DNA of 6,473 nt from Chitinophagaceae bacterium (lineage in GTDB: Bacteria; Bacteroidota; Bacteroidia; Chitinophagales; Chitinophagaceae). Below the pieces are notes generated by a model, which ran no database searches, was not told the origin of the DNA, and saw only the letters and a program-made list of their open reading frames with translations. The position numbers were made by a program, and so were the translations under genes. Of the stretch, positions 6,331-6,473 are shown piece after piece (position 1 is the stretch's first letter; each line of letters begins with the position of its first letter). The stretch lies in NCBI GenBank assembly GCA_947461495.1, contig CANHLV010000114.1, positions 1 through 6,473 of the forward strand, in the 5' to 3' direction.

Positions 6331-6473
6331 TTATTGAACATTTTTAAAAGGTTTAAACCTATCCTCCGGGTTATTCAATTTTGTACTCTTTCTCTTCCCA
6401 TCAACAATCACATGAATAATGCTGATTTGTTCTGTTTTGTATTCGTATAAAATATTATCGGTTATTTCCATTG
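6331..6473 (-). CDS. Partial reading frame cut by the window edge; C terminus resembles RelE/ParE-type toxins
   Basis: The minus-strand frame is open from the right edge to TAA at 6331-6333. An in-frame ATG at 6469-6471 would give 46 residues, but the frame stays open to the last base, so the real start may lie outside. The visible protein reads MEITDNILYEYKTEQIS, then IIHVIVDGKRKSTKL, then a polar tail with PEDRF. The order YEYK-x3-(I)IHVIVDGKR is reminiscent of the last strand of RelE/ParE-superfamily toxins, which often reads YEV...I.VHLVADGRRD. If so, an antitoxin gene would be expected next door outside the window. The match is by eye and short; another small protein or a decayed fragment is equally possible. 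It converges on the CNNM-like gene. Confidence 0.4.
   Translation of the reverse strand, partial: MEITDNILYEYKTEQISIIHVIVDGKRKSTKLNNPEDRFKPFKNVQ

Noticed and set aside
6349..6360. Perfect 12-bp palindrome AGGTTTAAACCT
   Set aside because: It has no loop, is AT-rich in the centre and falls inside the partial reading frame; a chance palindrome or a weak binding site cannot be told apart.
6226..6450. Plus-strand open frame with a repeating VWCLVFG peptide
   Set aside because: The repeat is just the heptamer array translated in three phases; the remainder has no recognisable domain and lies opposite a more plausible minus-strand frame.

Overview
This AT-rich window looks like chromosomal DNA from a member of the Bacteroidota, probably near the Chitinophagales/Sphingobacteriales. 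The evidence is the lack of Shine-Dalgarno sites before every gene, candidate promoters of the TTG / TAnnTTTG type, the style of the encoded proteins, and dispersed intergenic repeats that I associate with this phylum. The genus cannot be fixed from the sequence. There are four well-supported complete genes, one partial reading frame at the right edge, one doubtful mini-ORF and several repeats.

Layout. Positions 1-210 hold no convincing gene but are dense in repeats: a GC-rich palindromic element (24-60), a degenerate 7/8-bp periodic element (91-199), and two copies of a 13-bp word. Positions 211-4230 on the minus strand encode two tandem paralogues, both 662 residues long. They are five-helix membrane proteins with an extracytoplasmic alkaline-phosphatase-superfamily domain of the LTA-synthase/phosphoglycerol-transferase type. 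The upstream copy is 2242-4230 and the downstream copy 211-2199, with a 42-bp gap. Positions 4231-4354 form a short divergent promoter region with overlapping candidate promoters and a 24-codon hydrophobic mini-ORF. On the plus strand, a PAP2-type lipid phosphatase (4355-4918) is followed after 3 bp by a CNNM/CorB-type (DUF21-CBS-CorC) membrane protein (4922-6220). A heptanucleotide tandem array (6224-6300) starts 3 bp after that stop codon. A minus-strand reading frame enters from the right edge and stops at 6331; its end resembles the C terminus of RelE/ParE-type toxins.

How the genes may work together (inference). All four complete genes encode inner-membrane proteins. The paralogues probably move a phosphoglycerol or similar head group onto an envelope acceptor. 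The PAP2 enzyme probably dephosphorylates a lipid phosphate. The CNNM-type protein probably handles Mg2+ or another cation. A shared envelope role is plausible, but nothing in the sequence names the substrate. The least ordinary points are the tandem LtaS-like pair in a Gram-negative lineage, its conserved cysteine pair beside the catalytic threonine, the altered PAP2 motifs, and the layered repeats at both edges. I saw no CRISPR array, tRNA, rRNA, insertion sequence or phage module, and no clearly new multi-gene system.
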